The translations under genes and the position numbers were made by a program. DNA of 56,321 nucleotides from assembly GCF_008326305.1 (NCBI RefSeq), contig NZ_BIXY01000044.1:1-56321 (forward strand), written 5' to 3'. Positions 37,550 to 45,938 of the stretch are shown here, in pieces; the first letter of the stretch is position 1, and each line of letters opens with the position of its first letter. A model generated the notes under the pieces. It was not told where the DNA came from and ran no database searches. It saw nothing but the letters and a program-made list of their open reading frames with translations. This stretch comes from Dictyobacter arantiisoli (lineage in GTDB: Bacteria; Chloroflexota; Ktedonobacteria; Ktedonobacterales; Ktedonobacteraceae).

Positions 37550-37935
37550 ATAAAAAAAGCCTTCATCCCTCATGCTTATACTGCAAGGGACGAAAGCTAT
37601 CTCTGCTCCCGTGGTACCACCCGGATTGTCTTCCACACTTACATCGAGAGATCACAATAGCTGTAATCTCAATTCTCAATACCACGCTGTAGCGAAGGTG
37701 GAAAGACCACTCTTTCTAGCTATATGCTGCGCGGGAGCCACCCACCTATCCTACTTGTCATATGGTTATAGTTTTTTTCTCTATTACTGACAAAAGCAAA
37801 CGTTTGCCAGCCTCTATAACCAGGACTTTCTTCGGACAACCGCTCACGAAGGGGTTCTGCGTGGGTCTCACCATTCCGGCTTCTCAGCATACAGCCAGAT
37901 CTCTGTCGGCTCCCAACGTCATACTAGTTTCGCTC
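37550..37935 (-). promoter_or_regulatory. T-box leader controlling argCB
   Basis: On the minus strand the T-box motif GGGTGGTACCACGGG (37622-37608) is followed by a terminator stem, GCTTTCGTCCC pairing with GGGATGAAGGC, and a T-run (about 37598-37551). Stem I is recognisable: AGTA (37925-37922), a CAGAGA bulge element, TGCTGaGAA, then GCAGAACCCCTTCG. The bases facing AGTA after GAA are C-CCC (37854-37851). By analogy with the ileS leader, the specifier would be CCC (proline), not arginine. CGT lies a few bases on but within the closing helix. TGGT pairs with discriminator A. The class is certain; the amino acid is not. Confidence 0.85.
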
Positions 37936-37974
37936 AACGCGGGTCAGTCTTTATTTATAAAGTTGTTATTGACA

Positions 37975-38003
37975 AGCATAACAACAAAATCTTTATCTGT
38001 CAA
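37975..38003 (-). promoter_or_regulatory. Promoter for the argCB T-box transcript
   Basis: Minus-strand TTGACA (38003-37998), exactly 17 bases, then TATGCT (37980-37975). The start point near 37968 gives a leader of about 450 bases, enough for the T-box. Confidence 0.7.
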
Positions 38004-38184
38004 TTAGTAATTTTTATAGTAGGATCACAAACATATGTCAAAATTAACTATATCATCCGTTTTTTTCAAACGGCAGTTTCTCCTTGCCCTGACCTCTCAC
38101 ATCGAGTAAAATGATTGCTGGACATGCATACATCACATCTCCTGGTAGAAAAATACGTGCTAATCGAGGAGGCCTTTCAAATTC

Positions 38185-39669
38185 ATGCCGATGACAAAAG
38201 ATGCTCAACGCGAAAAAACCACGGCAGCACTTTCCTCCGTGCTGGCAGCTGTGGGCCTGACAGGATTAAAAATCCTGGTGGCAATTCTCACAGGAAGCCT
38301 GGGCATTATGGCAGAAGCCGCTCATTCCGGGCTCGATCTGATCGCTGCCCTGATGACCTTTTTTGCGGTCCGTGTCGCTGACCGCCCCGCTGATGCTGAT
38401 CATAATTATGGCCATGGGAAGGTTGAGAATCTTTCCGCCCTGCTAGAAGCTCTTTTGCTGTTACTCACGGCGGCCTGGGTAATCTTTGAAGCGTCTCAAC
38501 GCTTGCTATTTCATACAGGACATGTTGAGATCAACATCTGGGCCTTTATCGTCATGCTGGTTTCAATTGTAGTGGATATCACGCGTTCACGGCTGCTTCT
38601 CAGAGTGGCAAAAAAACTCGGTAGCCAGGCACTTGAGGCTGATGCCTTGCACTTTAGCACTGATATCTGGAGCTCCGCTGTCGTGATCTTGGGTCTGCTT
38701 ATCGTCTATCTCACCCAGATTTTTCATCTCCCGATCTGGCTAGAACAGGCTGATGCCATCGCAGCCTTTGGTGTCTCGGGGATCGTCATCTGGGTCAGTC
38801 TCAAACTCGCCCGTGAGACCAGCGATGCTCTCCTTGATAAATCACCAGGTCCACTTGCCATGCAGATTCAACAAAAACTGATGTCCCTGGAGCAAGTGAT
38901 CAGTGTACGCCGTGTGCGAGTACGCCGGGCCGGAAACAAGTGTTTCGCCGATGTGATTATTCAAGCGTCACGTTTGCTCTCATTTGATCAAATTCACCAA
39001 CTCAGCGAATCGGTAGAACAAGCCACTATAACAGAAGTGCATGCCTTCTCAGCCCTGGATGATATTGATGTGGTTGTTCATGTAGAGCCGGTCATTTCCT
39101 CCCAGGAAAGTATTACTGATCAGATTTATTATCTGGCTGAACATCATGGCGTCCATGCACATCATATTCATGTACGCGAGGTTGCAGAACAACTTGAAGC
39201 GGATTTTGACCTTGAAGTTCAGGCCGATATGAGCCTTGAACAAGCCCATGCTGTGGCAACACGCCTTGAGCAGGCGGTCCTACAAACCAATCAACGACTT
39301 CGCCGCGTGACGACACATCTGGAACCACCTGATGAAAAAATCGTTCAGCGCCAGGATGTGACGGACCAATACCAGGAAATGGCTTCGCATATGTGCCGCA
39401 TTGCAGACGGCATTGCAGGAACAGGGAGCGCCCATGATATTCATCTCTACCGTCCTAGCAAAGCACTGGCTGAAATACGAGGACATAGGACCAAAGGCGC
39501 GCCAGAGTTAGATCTTGTTCTTCATACCATTTTTGATGCCCAGGCTCCTCTCAGCCAGGTTCATATTGACGCGGAAAAGATTAAACGTGCATTACGCCGC
39601 TCTTACCCGAACTTAAATACAGTGATTATTCATACAGAACCACCTGAAGCCAGCATATCCAGAAGCTAG
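38185..39669 (+). CDS. Cation diffusion facilitator (CDF) metal transporter with three tandem C-terminal domains
   Basis: Divalent metal-proton antiporter. Residues 1-210 hold the six-helix membrane domain, with metal ligands in AEAAHSGLDLIAA and EADALHFSTDIWSS. HNYGHGKVENLSALLEA is the conserved loop. At 494 residues it is far longer than the usual about 300. The cytoplasmic part has three consecutive ferredoxin-like repeats, each ending in a similar strand: DIDVVVHVEP, RRVTTHLEPP and NTVIIHTEPP. The cytoplasmic parts are rich in H, E and D (HHGVHAHHIHVRE). The extra domains may buffer or sense metal; that is inference. GAGGAGG lies about 13 bases before the ATG. Exact metal unknown (Zn, Fe or Mn are all possible). 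Confidence 0.87.
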   Translation: MPMTKDAQREKTTAALSSVLAAVGLTGLKILVAILTGSLGIMAEAAHSGLDLIAALMTFFAVRVADRPADADHNYGHGKVENLSALLEALLLLLTAAWVIFEASQRLLFHTGHVEINIWAFIVMLVSIVVDITRSRLLLRVAKKLGSQALEADALHFSTDIWSSAVVILGLLIVYLTQIFHLPIWLEQADAIAAFGVSGIVIWVSLKLARETSDALLDKSPGPLAMQIQQKLMSLEQVISVRRVRVRRAGNKCFADVIIQASRLLSFDQIHQLSESVEQATITEVHAFSALDDIDVVVHVEPVISSQESITDQIYYLAEHHGVHAHHIHVREVAEQLEADFDLEVQADMSLEQAHAVATRLEQAVLQTNQRLRRVTTHLEPPDEKIVQRQDVTDQYQEMASHMCRIADGIAGTGSAHDIHLYRPSKALAEIRGHRTKGAPELDLVLHTIFDAQAPLSQVHIDAEKIKRALRRSYPNLNTVIIHTEPPEASISRS

Positions 39670-39760
39670 GAAGCCTGTTCTCTCTGTTCAACTCCCAAAG
39701 CGGAGCCGCTTAAATACGCCCTTGATCAAATTTCCCAGCCCATATATGCTAACGCAACGG

Positions 39761-39788
39761 TTGACGTTCCCCAATCGTTTATTATAAT
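39761..39788 (+). promoter_or_regulatory. Promoter upstream of kinase 3
   Basis: TTGACG (39761-39766), a 16-base spacer and a perfect TATAAT (39783-39788). It would give a leader of about 300 bases before the kinase; no structure in that leader is certain. The rest of the 39670-40090 gap shows nothing else. Confidence 0.5.
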
Positions 39789-40090
39789 GAGGAAGAACCA
39801 TCACAAGTATCACCTTCTCTATTTCTTTCCTTTGATGACATGTCAGGGATAAGTGTGATACCTTATATAATTGTAAACAGATACTCTATGCTCAGATAAA
39901 GATTATCTGAATCTGGAAACTAGAGGAGCCATTAAGGAAATCGCTAAATATTATCTTGCCTGAAAAAGGAGCTCCACAAAGGGACTTGCTGATTGAGTCG
40001 GGCAAGGTACAAGGGAATGAGCCTTAATAGAAATATTTCTTATGCAAACTACCAACCAGTTGATACATTTCATTGAGAGGAAAAGCGAGC

Positions 40091-42271
40091 GTGGTAACCG
40101 ATAGCAATGAGTTACTAGGGCAGACGCTCGGAACATGTACACTCCAACGTCTCCTAGGACGCGGTGGTATGGGTGCAGTGTATCTGGCGCGACAATCACG
40201 TCCACGGCGCATCGTCGCCGTCAAAGTGCTGTTACCTGGCATGGTGCTTGAACAACGATCACGGGCCGAATTCCTGGCCCGCTTCCGTCGTGAAGCCGAT
40301 GCTATTGCGGCACTGGATCATGTCAACATTATGCCTGTATATGAATACGGCGAACAAGGCGATCTTGCCTATCTTGTCATGCCCTATGTAACAGGTGGCA
40401 CACTCCGCGATGTCCTGGAGAAACGCGGCATTCTCTCCCTGGAAGAAGTTGTGCCCATCATCGAACAGGCAGCGGCTGGACTGGATAGTGCACATACACA
40501 GAGCATTGTCCACCGCGATCTGAAACCTGGTAATATTTTGTTTCACGCCGATGGTCGTATTCTGCTTGCCGACTTTGGCTTAGCCAAAGTTTTGAAAGAT
40601 GTCACTGATCAAGAAAATAGCCAGGGCCACTTGACCAGCATCGGTACAATCGTCGGGACACCCGAATATCTTTCTCCAGAACAAGGCACAGGCGATGCCA
40701 TCGACTACCGTACCGATGTCTATTCTCTGGGGGTTGTACTCTATCAGATGCTTGCCGGGCGCGTCCCTTTTACTGGAACCTCTCCAGTTGCGGTAGCCAT
40801 TAAACATACGCTTGAACAAGCTCCCCCTCTCACCCGCTTCAATCCTCAGGTACCAAAGAATGTTGAAGCCGTCGTAATGAAGGCAATGGCAAAGTCTCCT
40901 CACGACCGCTTTGACAGCGCAGGTATCTTTGCACAGGCATTACGACAAGCGGTCGCTGAAACGCTGGGAGATAGCTTTCCCAGTGTCCTACCATCCTCTT
41001 CAGGAGAGCATTTTACGCCTGTGTATCCCCTTACCCAGGAGAAAATAACCGAAGGACAACCGGAACGTCAGACAGAAGAAGATGAAATGCCCACTGAGGC
41101 GATGAAGCATCCGCTTGATAAAAAAAAGGATGTGGCAAATCAAATTCCTTCCATGTCAACAATGCTCATGGAAGAAGATGAAGATGTGGACAGCCATAGC
41201 AAAAAAACCGAGGTTGCACCACGTCTTTCAGAACGTACCCAAAACCGCCTTCAAGCCCTCCCAACTGTGATTACAGATCAGGGCCGCAACAACACTACTT
41301 TTGTTGATAATATCGACCCTGTAGCGATGCCAGAAAATGCTGGATTGCAAAAAGCACGCAGGACAGAATCTTCAGCACAGTGGAATACTGACAATCCTGT
41401 ACAGCAGCCACAAATCCTGCTTTCGCAACCGCAGAACTATCAACGTAGTATAACCACACCTAAAAAATCTCGTACCATGCTCATCGTTGGCGCACTCCTT
41501 GCCGTAGTTGTCATACTGGGAGGAGGGTTAGGATTAGTGACTCATATCTTTAACTTGAGCAGCAATACAAATCAAACAGGCATCCCCCTTATATCAGGTC
41601 ATGCAACCAGTACGGCCATCAACACAAAAGCAACACTGACGACACCGGGCACAACAGCGGGAAAAACAAATCCTGCTTACCCACTTCCCAGTTCTAAATC
41701 GCCTGGCCCCGGAGATGGTACACTCGGTGCCCTCATCTATGGTACTAACTATCCAGGCATGTGTGACCCCAAAAAAGGCACGTGGACCAATATAAATATC
41801 CAGGCGACATGCGGACCAACGCAACTGCGACTCACCAATCCTACCTCAGATGACGCGGGAGTTATTTTAACTCAACTGCCAAATGGACAGACTTTACCTG
41901 CTAACTATGCTATTCAGGTTCAAGTGAAGCTTAACACACCAGATAGTCAGCTTGGTATCTATTACCATAGATCATCAGATGCTAACTACTCATTTATGGT
42001 AGGCAATGGAGCATGGACATCAAATTACAGTAAATCGACACAGGGTTCTCTGGCTGACGTTCCCATCCATGGCACAAATCTTAACGGTTTGGTTACTATT
42101 GATGTTCTGGTGTCTGGAAATAAGTTTATCTACTACATTAATGGAGTTCGGGAAGGTGATTCCAGCAGTGGTTATCCAGGCACCGATACAGGTGGAAATA
42201 TTGGTCTTACAGTAGGCCAGGGCTCCGATGTGTCCTTCCAGAATCTGGCAATTTACAACTACACAGCTTGA
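40091..42271 (+). CDS. Transmembrane Ser/Thr protein kinase with extracellular beta-sandwich domain (kinase 3)
   Basis: Kinase domain at about residues 15-280: GRGGMGAVYLARQ, AVKVLLPG (lysine), HRDLKPGNIL, DFGLAK and GTPEYLSPEQ, all intact. A long charged, low-complexity linker (about 290-455) follows, then one membrane helix (MLIVGALLAVVVILGGGLGLV). The outside part is a threonine and proline-rich stalk and about 150 residues that look like a jelly-roll or concanavalin-type sandwich (YAIQVQVKLN, YYHRSSDANYSFMVG, VLVSGNKFIYYING, NIGLTVGQGS). Such domains often bind sugars or cell wall polymers, so it may sense an external ligand. The GTG at 40091 with GAGAGG upstream is the likeliest start. 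Followed by a bidirectional terminator. Confidence 0.88.
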   Translation: MVTDSNELLGQTLGTCTLQRLLGRGGMGAVYLARQSRPRRIVAVKVLLPGMVLEQRSRAEFLARFRREADAIAALDHVNIMPVYEYGEQGDLAYLVMPYVTGGTLRDVLEKRGILSLEEVVPIIEQAAAGLDSAHTQSIVHRDLKPGNILFHADGRILLADFGLAKVLKDVTDQENSQGHLTSIGTIVGTPEYLSPEQGTGDAIDYRTDVYSLGVVLYQMLAGRVPFTGTSPVAVAIKHTLEQAPPLTRFNPQVPKNVEAVVMKAMAKSPHDRFDSAGIFAQALRQAVAETLGDSFPSVLPSSSGEHFTPVYPLTQEKITEGQPERQTEEDEMPTEAMKHPLDKKKDVANQIPSMSTMLMEEDEDVDSHSKKTEVAPRLSERTQNRLQALPTVITDQGRNNTTFVDNIDPVAMPENAGLQKARRTESSAQWNTDNPVQQPQILLSQPQNYQRSITTPKKSRTMLIVGALLAVVVILGGGLGLVTHIFNLSSNTNQTGIPLISGHATSTAINTKATLTTPGTTAGKTNPAYPLPSSKSPGPGDGTLGALIYGTNYPGMCDPKKGTWTNINIQATCGPTQLRLTNPTSDDAGVILTQLPNGQTLPANYAIQVQVKLNTPDSQLGIYYHRSSDANYSFMVGNGAWTSNYSKSTQGSLADVPIHGTNLNGLVTIDVLVSGNKFIYYINGVREGDSSSGYPGTDTGGNIGLTVGQGSDVSFQNLAIYNYTA

Positions 42272-42298
42272 CGCACTGCACAGAATAAACAACAAAGC

Positions 42299-42340
42299 AG
42301 AGGAGCATAATCTCATGTGGATTATGCTCCTCTTCTTTGT
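42299..42340. terminator. Bidirectional terminator between kinase 3 and ribY
   Basis: AGAGGAGCATAATC and GATTATGCTCCTCT form a perfect 14-base-pair stem with a seven-base loop. TCTTTGTTT follows on the plus strand and GCTTTGTTGTT on the minus strand. Confidence 0.88.
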
Positions 42341-42356
42341 TTGATGCTCACACAAT

Positions 42357-43379
42357 CTAATTATTGGTATAGAATTGAGAAAGATCCGTAATGGGTGCGA
42401 TCACTTTCTGGGATGCCAGAAACTTTTCGGTGGAAGTCCAGGCGGTTGGATCATTATAGCCAGGATTACCTTTCCCCTGGTATATTGGAATCGTGGCTTT
42501 AAGCACTTGCAGGGCCACATCGGGATTTACCCCGGGTATTAAGGGCTTGCTGATATTAACTGCTCCCTGGGGATCAGCAACCACATCCTTGACACCTTTC
42601 AGGGTTGCTCGCACAAAAGCATTCACTACCTGCTTTTGATTGGTGTAGGTATCTTTTGTCGTGATAATGCCATTTGAGACCAGTGGCATATAGTCCGAAA
42701 CATCAAACGTACGCACATGGAAACCATTGCGCTCAAGCTGCAATGGCTCATTGTTAGAATAACCAACCACGGCATCCACTTTATGCGACATCAAGGCAGA
42801 GATCTGGTTGAAACCAATAGACTGCACTTTGACATCATTGGTTGTAAGATGACCCGCTTGCAATAAAGCTAATAATCCTGTATAGGTAGCACCAAAGGGT
42901 CCAGGCACGCCAATAGTATGACCTTTAAGATCAGACAACTGTTGAATCCTGGCATCTTTGGGCACAATTAAACTAACAGGATACTTCTGAAAAATAGTCG
43001 AGGTATCGATAGCTTGCAGGCTTTTATTTTTATCATAAGCGGCCAACAGCTCATCACCGCTGGCAAACACAAAGGTATTTTTTCCGGCGATCATCGTACC
43101 AATCAGATCAGTGACGATGCCATGATGGAAGGTCACATTCAGGCCAGCATCTTTATAATAGCCCTTTGATTGCGCAACATAAAAAGGGGCAAATTGGATA
43201 TCAGGATTATATCCCAACCCGATTGAAACATCCGTCAGGGACTTATCCGCTGTAGTTGATGAGTTTCCTGAAGAGTTACTGGTAGAAACTGGTCCTCCAC
43301 ATGCGGCCAAAAACATGACACACACCAATGCGAGTGATACAAATGACCAGGTCACAGACAAACGACGATAGATTGTCAT
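42357..43379 (-). CDS. ribY: Riboflavin ABC transporter substrate-binding lipoprotein
   Basis: Periplasmic-type binding protein of the NMT1/THI5 fold, 340 residues. The N-terminus is a lipoprotein signal ending in FLAACGG (lipobox LAAC), so it is anchored outside the membrane. Fold markers include SIGLGYNPDIQFAPFYVAQSKGYY and GVPGPFGATYTGLLALL. The family binds thiamine precursors or similar compounds, but the FMN riboswitch two features upstream and its pairing with the adjacent permease point to riboflavin, as known for RibXY in Chloroflexi. It lacks a partner ATPase in the window. A terminator-like hairpin separates it from ribX, so it may be expressed separately. Ligand is inference. Confidence 0.85.
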   Translation of the reverse strand: MTIYRRLSVTWSFVSLALVCVMFLAACGGPVSTSNSSGNSSTTADKSLTDVSIGLGYNPDIQFAPFYVAQSKGYYKDAGLNVTFHHGIVTDLIGTMIAGKNTFVFASGDELLAAYDKNKSLQAIDTSTIFQKYPVSLIVPKDARIQQLSDLKGHTIGVPGPFGATYTGLLALLQAGHLTTNDVKVQSIGFNQISALMSHKVDAVVGYSNNEPLQLERNGFHVRTFDVSDYMPLVSNGIITTKDTYTNQKQVVNAFVRATLKGVKDVVADPQGAVNISKPLIPGVNPDVALQVLKATIPIYQGKGNPGYNDPTAWTSTEKFLASQKVIAPITDLSQFYTNN

Positions 43380-43443
43380 CTAAATGCTTTCTCCATTCAA
43401 AAGGTTGCGTATTAAGCAGTAGCGATCTGACACTGATGTGCGC

Positions 43444-43480
43444 AAAAAGCGTGAAGTGACCCAAAAATACCACTTCACGC
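43444..43480 (-). terminator. Intergenic terminator hairpin between ribX and ribY
   Basis: Read leftward, GCGTGAAGTG and CACTTCACGC make a perfect ten-base-pair stem around 12 bases, followed by TTTTTGCG. It lies inside the ribX-ribY unit and could reduce read-through or protect the ribX end. ribY may then have a promoter of its own. Confidence 0.65.
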
Positions 43481-43548
43481 ATTATATATGCATTGAACAG
43501 AGCAGATCATCCGGCTAGCTATTCTCAGGTGAATGCGAGCTCACAGCA

Positions 43549-44424
43549 TCAATATATCACTTCTGCGAGCTTCACTAATAATGCAGTGGCGCTATAATAG
43601 ACGGCTGCAAGCACCGCCAGAATAATAACAGTTGCAAACATAAAAGCCATATTATATTGATGTAAAGCCATTTGCACCAACGCACCCAATCCCTGATCAG
43701 GGCTACAGAAAAATTCACCGACCAGTGCCCCGGTGATTGATAAGGTTAAACCGGTACGGACCGAAGCGAGAATGGCAGGCAAGGCCAGAGGAAACTCAAT
43801 TGCGGATAATAAGGACCAGCCAGAGGCTCCTTCAAGACGGGCGGCATCCAACAATTCGCGCTCGATCGTTCGAATCCCAAGCACTGTATTTACCACCATG
43901 GGGAATAATACTACCAGCATACACACAACTATCACAGGTAGCACACCCATCCCCAACCAGAGGTAGAGAAATGGAGCGATGACAATGGCTGGTATAGCCT
44001 GCCCGGCGGATAAATAGGGCTGTACGGTATATGCCACCAGGCGGGACTTAGCAATGCCATACCCTAACGGCAAGGCCACAGCTACCCCCAGCAGAAAACC
44101 AAAAAAGCTCTCTTGTAGCGTGATGCCAATATGTTCCCAATACAAACCTGAACTAAAGCCGTCAATCAAGCTAGCAAACACATCTTTTGGAGCAGGTAAG
44201 ATAAATGCATTCACGCTTCCAGTCGCGGTTACGATATACCAGGCCAGCAGTAATAGTGCGCCGAGTAGAAAAGGAGGAAGAGTCAGGACACGATTCATGA
44301 TCTTCCAGGTCGTGCCCCTGGTAGCACGAGTCTCTTTCACGCTGCTTGCCGCAGCATCGTTTCCTTGATATTTTTGACGCACATCCAGTCGTGCACCATC
44401 AGTCCTTGAAGTTGTAGCACTCAT
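43549..44424 (-). CDS. ribX: Riboflavin ABC transporter permease
   Basis: Permease of the ThiX/SsuC type, 291 residues with about six membrane helices; the ATPase-contact loop is in LLDAARLEGASGWSLLSAIEFPLALPAI (EAA-like motif). About 45 polar residues precede the first helix. The preceding FMN riboswitch strongly implies a riboflavin role: RibX is the known partner of RibY in Chloroflexi, where the pair is described without a dedicated ATPase. It is the first gene of the unit. The ATG at 44424 has GAGGG about ten bases upstream. Confidence 0.88.
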   Translation of the reverse strand: MSATTSRTDGARLDVRQKYQGNDAAASSVKETRATRGTTWKIMNRVLTLPPFLLGALLLLAWYIVTATGSVNAFILPAPKDVFASLIDGFSSGLYWEHIGITLQESFFGFLLGVAVALPLGYGIAKSRLVAYTVQPYLSAGQAIPAIVIAPFLYLWLGMGVLPVIVVCMLVVLFPMVVNTVLGIRTIERELLDAARLEGASGWSLLSAIEFPLALPAILASVRTGLTLSITGALVGEFFCSPDQGLGALVQMALHQYNMAFMFATVIILAVLAAVYYSATALLVKLAEVIY

Positions 44425-44593
44425 ACAAATATAATCCCTCGGTCATAGCTAATACTAACGTGCTCACCCATTTTGCTGACGGTTTGTCTGCAAGCAAACA
44501 AAGTGATACGTCAATTCAACTAACCCAGGGGGTCATGTAAGGGAGATTCCTCAAACCATGTTTCGCTCTATTACATTCGTAAAACGCAAAGAG

Positions 44594-44793
44594 AGCGATG
44601 ATCAAATGCATCATCGCACATGGTTTCTGCATAACCTTCTCCCATCCGGACTGTACCGTCGGCTTCGGAATTGCACCGAATCAATCATATACATAGTCAA
44701 GAAGCGACTGCATATAGACTCGCGGGCTTGATAGGGCTCTTTTTAAGCTTGCTACCTTACCGCCGGTCGGGAATTTCACCCTGCCCCGAAGGT
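44594..44793 (-). promoter_or_regulatory. FMN riboswitch (RFN element) upstream of ribX
   Basis: The aptamer at 44793-44634 shows the conserved core in order on the minus strand: GAAGGT of P1, GGGTGAAATTCCCGACC then GGCGGT, AGCCCGCGAG, GGTGCAATTCC, GCCGACGGTACAGTCCGG and ATGGGAGAAGGT closing P1. It is followed by a hairpin (GCGATGAT with ATCATCGC, 44617-44594) and TCTCTTT, which is a likely terminator that FMN would favour. High FMN should thus reduce expression of riboflavin uptake. The ribX start lies about 170 bases further on, with no gene between. Confidence 0.95.
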
Positions 44794-44898
44794 CTCTTTG
44801 CTAGTAAGTATGCCATATAGTTGCACTATAATGCAAGTGTTTAAGCCAACTCCATCAACACATCAAACATTCTGGACTTATACAAACATGCCTGGTGC

Positions 44899-45205
44899 TT
44901 ATAAGTTTGTCGTACGGTGGAATTCCTCGGCATAAGCAACGCCATACCTTTTACCAAGCTCTGCGCTCCATCCTCGTAGCATGTGCTCTATATCAGAGAA
45001 AAACTCCCCCACCTGACCGACATGTGCGTGTAGTGCCAACACTTTCGTATCCAGCGTTGTAGAGATATCGCTACCGTAATTGTGTACAGGCGCCCCCATA
45101 ATGTAGATTTCAGAAACTTTATGCGGTCGCAATCCTTCTGCCAATAGTTCAGGAAAGTCCCAGGGATTCTGGGAGGATCGCTCTCTTTTTCTGTACTTCT
45201 TGCTC
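44899..45205 (-). pseudogene. Remnant of a LmbE/PIG-L family deacetylase
   Basis: An about 95-codon frame reads NPWDFPELLAEGLRPHKVSEIYIMG, then DISTTLDTKVLALHAHVGQVGEF and RYGVAYAEEFHR. This matches the C-terminal third of LmbE/PIG-L N-acetylglucosaminyl deacetylases. The catalytic N-terminal part (HPDD zinc motif) is absent: the sequence before it changes frame and runs into the DoxX terminator. It therefore looks like a truncated, decayed copy. No promoter or ribosome site is evident. Confidence 0.7.
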
Positions 45206-45227
45206 CATCACAACCATTCATCCTTTC

Positions 45228-45279
45228 AAAAAAAGCTCGCCTGACCTCAGATACTGGAAAAATCTGGGACAAGCGAGAC
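45228..45279 (-). terminator. Intrinsic terminator after the DoxX gene
   Basis: Read leftward, CTCGC and GCGAG form the base of a hairpin with a second helix of AGAT/ATCT and CC/GG pairs, followed by C and seven T (45234-45228). Confidence 0.75.
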
Positions 45280-45312
45280 TTCAATCTATTTCCCTATATT
45301 GTACACACTCTT

Positions 45313-45675
45313 CTATTCGCTATCTCCTGTGATGACTAACAACAAACCACCGATACAGGCAAGATTCTTAAAAAACTGCGTCTGCTGATTTGCGCGGCTG
45401 GCCGCTTCTTGCTCCTTCCAGAAGGCATGTCCTACGACTGTTGTTGCCGCCAGAGGTCCAACCAGTGCCAGTGCCGATAATTTTGGCAACAGGCCGGCCG
45501 CCAGGGTAGAGCCAGCTACTACCATAACAGCACCATTCAAAATGGTAGCCTGATGAGGATAAGGCAATCCTGCCTTCTCAACCAGCTTTTCACGATACTC
45601 CGGCTGCATAATTATTCCTGCTCCCCCATAAATGAAAAGGGAACCCAGGAAAAGTCGGCCCAGGGTTTTCAACAT
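45313..45675 (-). CDS. DoxX family membrane protein
   Basis: 120 residues, three to four membrane helices with the opening LGRLFLGSLFIYGGAGIIMQPEY characteristic of the DoxX/SURF4-like family. Functions in the family range from quinone-linked thiosulfate oxidation to oxidative stress complexes, and none can be assigned here. The ATG at 45675 has AAGGAG upstream; the 15 earlier codons are probably untranslated. It stands alone and converges with no gene: the deacetylase remnant lies beyond its terminator. Confidence 0.8.
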   Translation of the reverse strand: MLKTLGRLFLGSLFIYGGAGIIMQPEYREKLVEKAGLPYPHQATILNGAVMVVAGSTLAAGLLPKLSALALVGPLAATTVVGHAFWKEQEAASRANQQTQFFKNLACIGGLLLVITGDSE

Positions 45676-45890
45676 ACTGATTGCTCCTTCCAAATATCTG
45701 CACCAGCAAACTCTAGCCATCTAAGGAACTATCACCATAGATCAGAAGAGGCCACAGAGTCATTCAGCCAGCACATCACGACTACTTTAATATTCATTTC
45801 GTCACAATGCAACCCCTTTCTCCATTATCAAGCAGCCATTAAACTGAATGCAAGCACGACCCATACAGACCCAGTTAAAAACATTGTCGC

Positions 45891-45920
45891 TTGGCAGTCC
45901 CTCTTGCAAGAAGATATAAT
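45891..45920 (+). promoter_or_regulatory. Promoter of the F420 cluster
   Basis: TTGGCA (45891-45896), an 18-base spacer and a perfect TATAAT (45915-45920). The -10 box ends 18 bases before the cofE ATG, giving a short leader that contains GAGGAGG. Confidence 0.7.
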
Positions 45921-45938
45921 AATCACACGAGGAGGGCT

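Noticed and set aside
44988-45284. A 98-residue minus-strand frame across the DoxX terminator
   Set aside because: It starts inside the terminator hairpin and is in another frame than the LmbE-like remnant; only the latter has family similarity.
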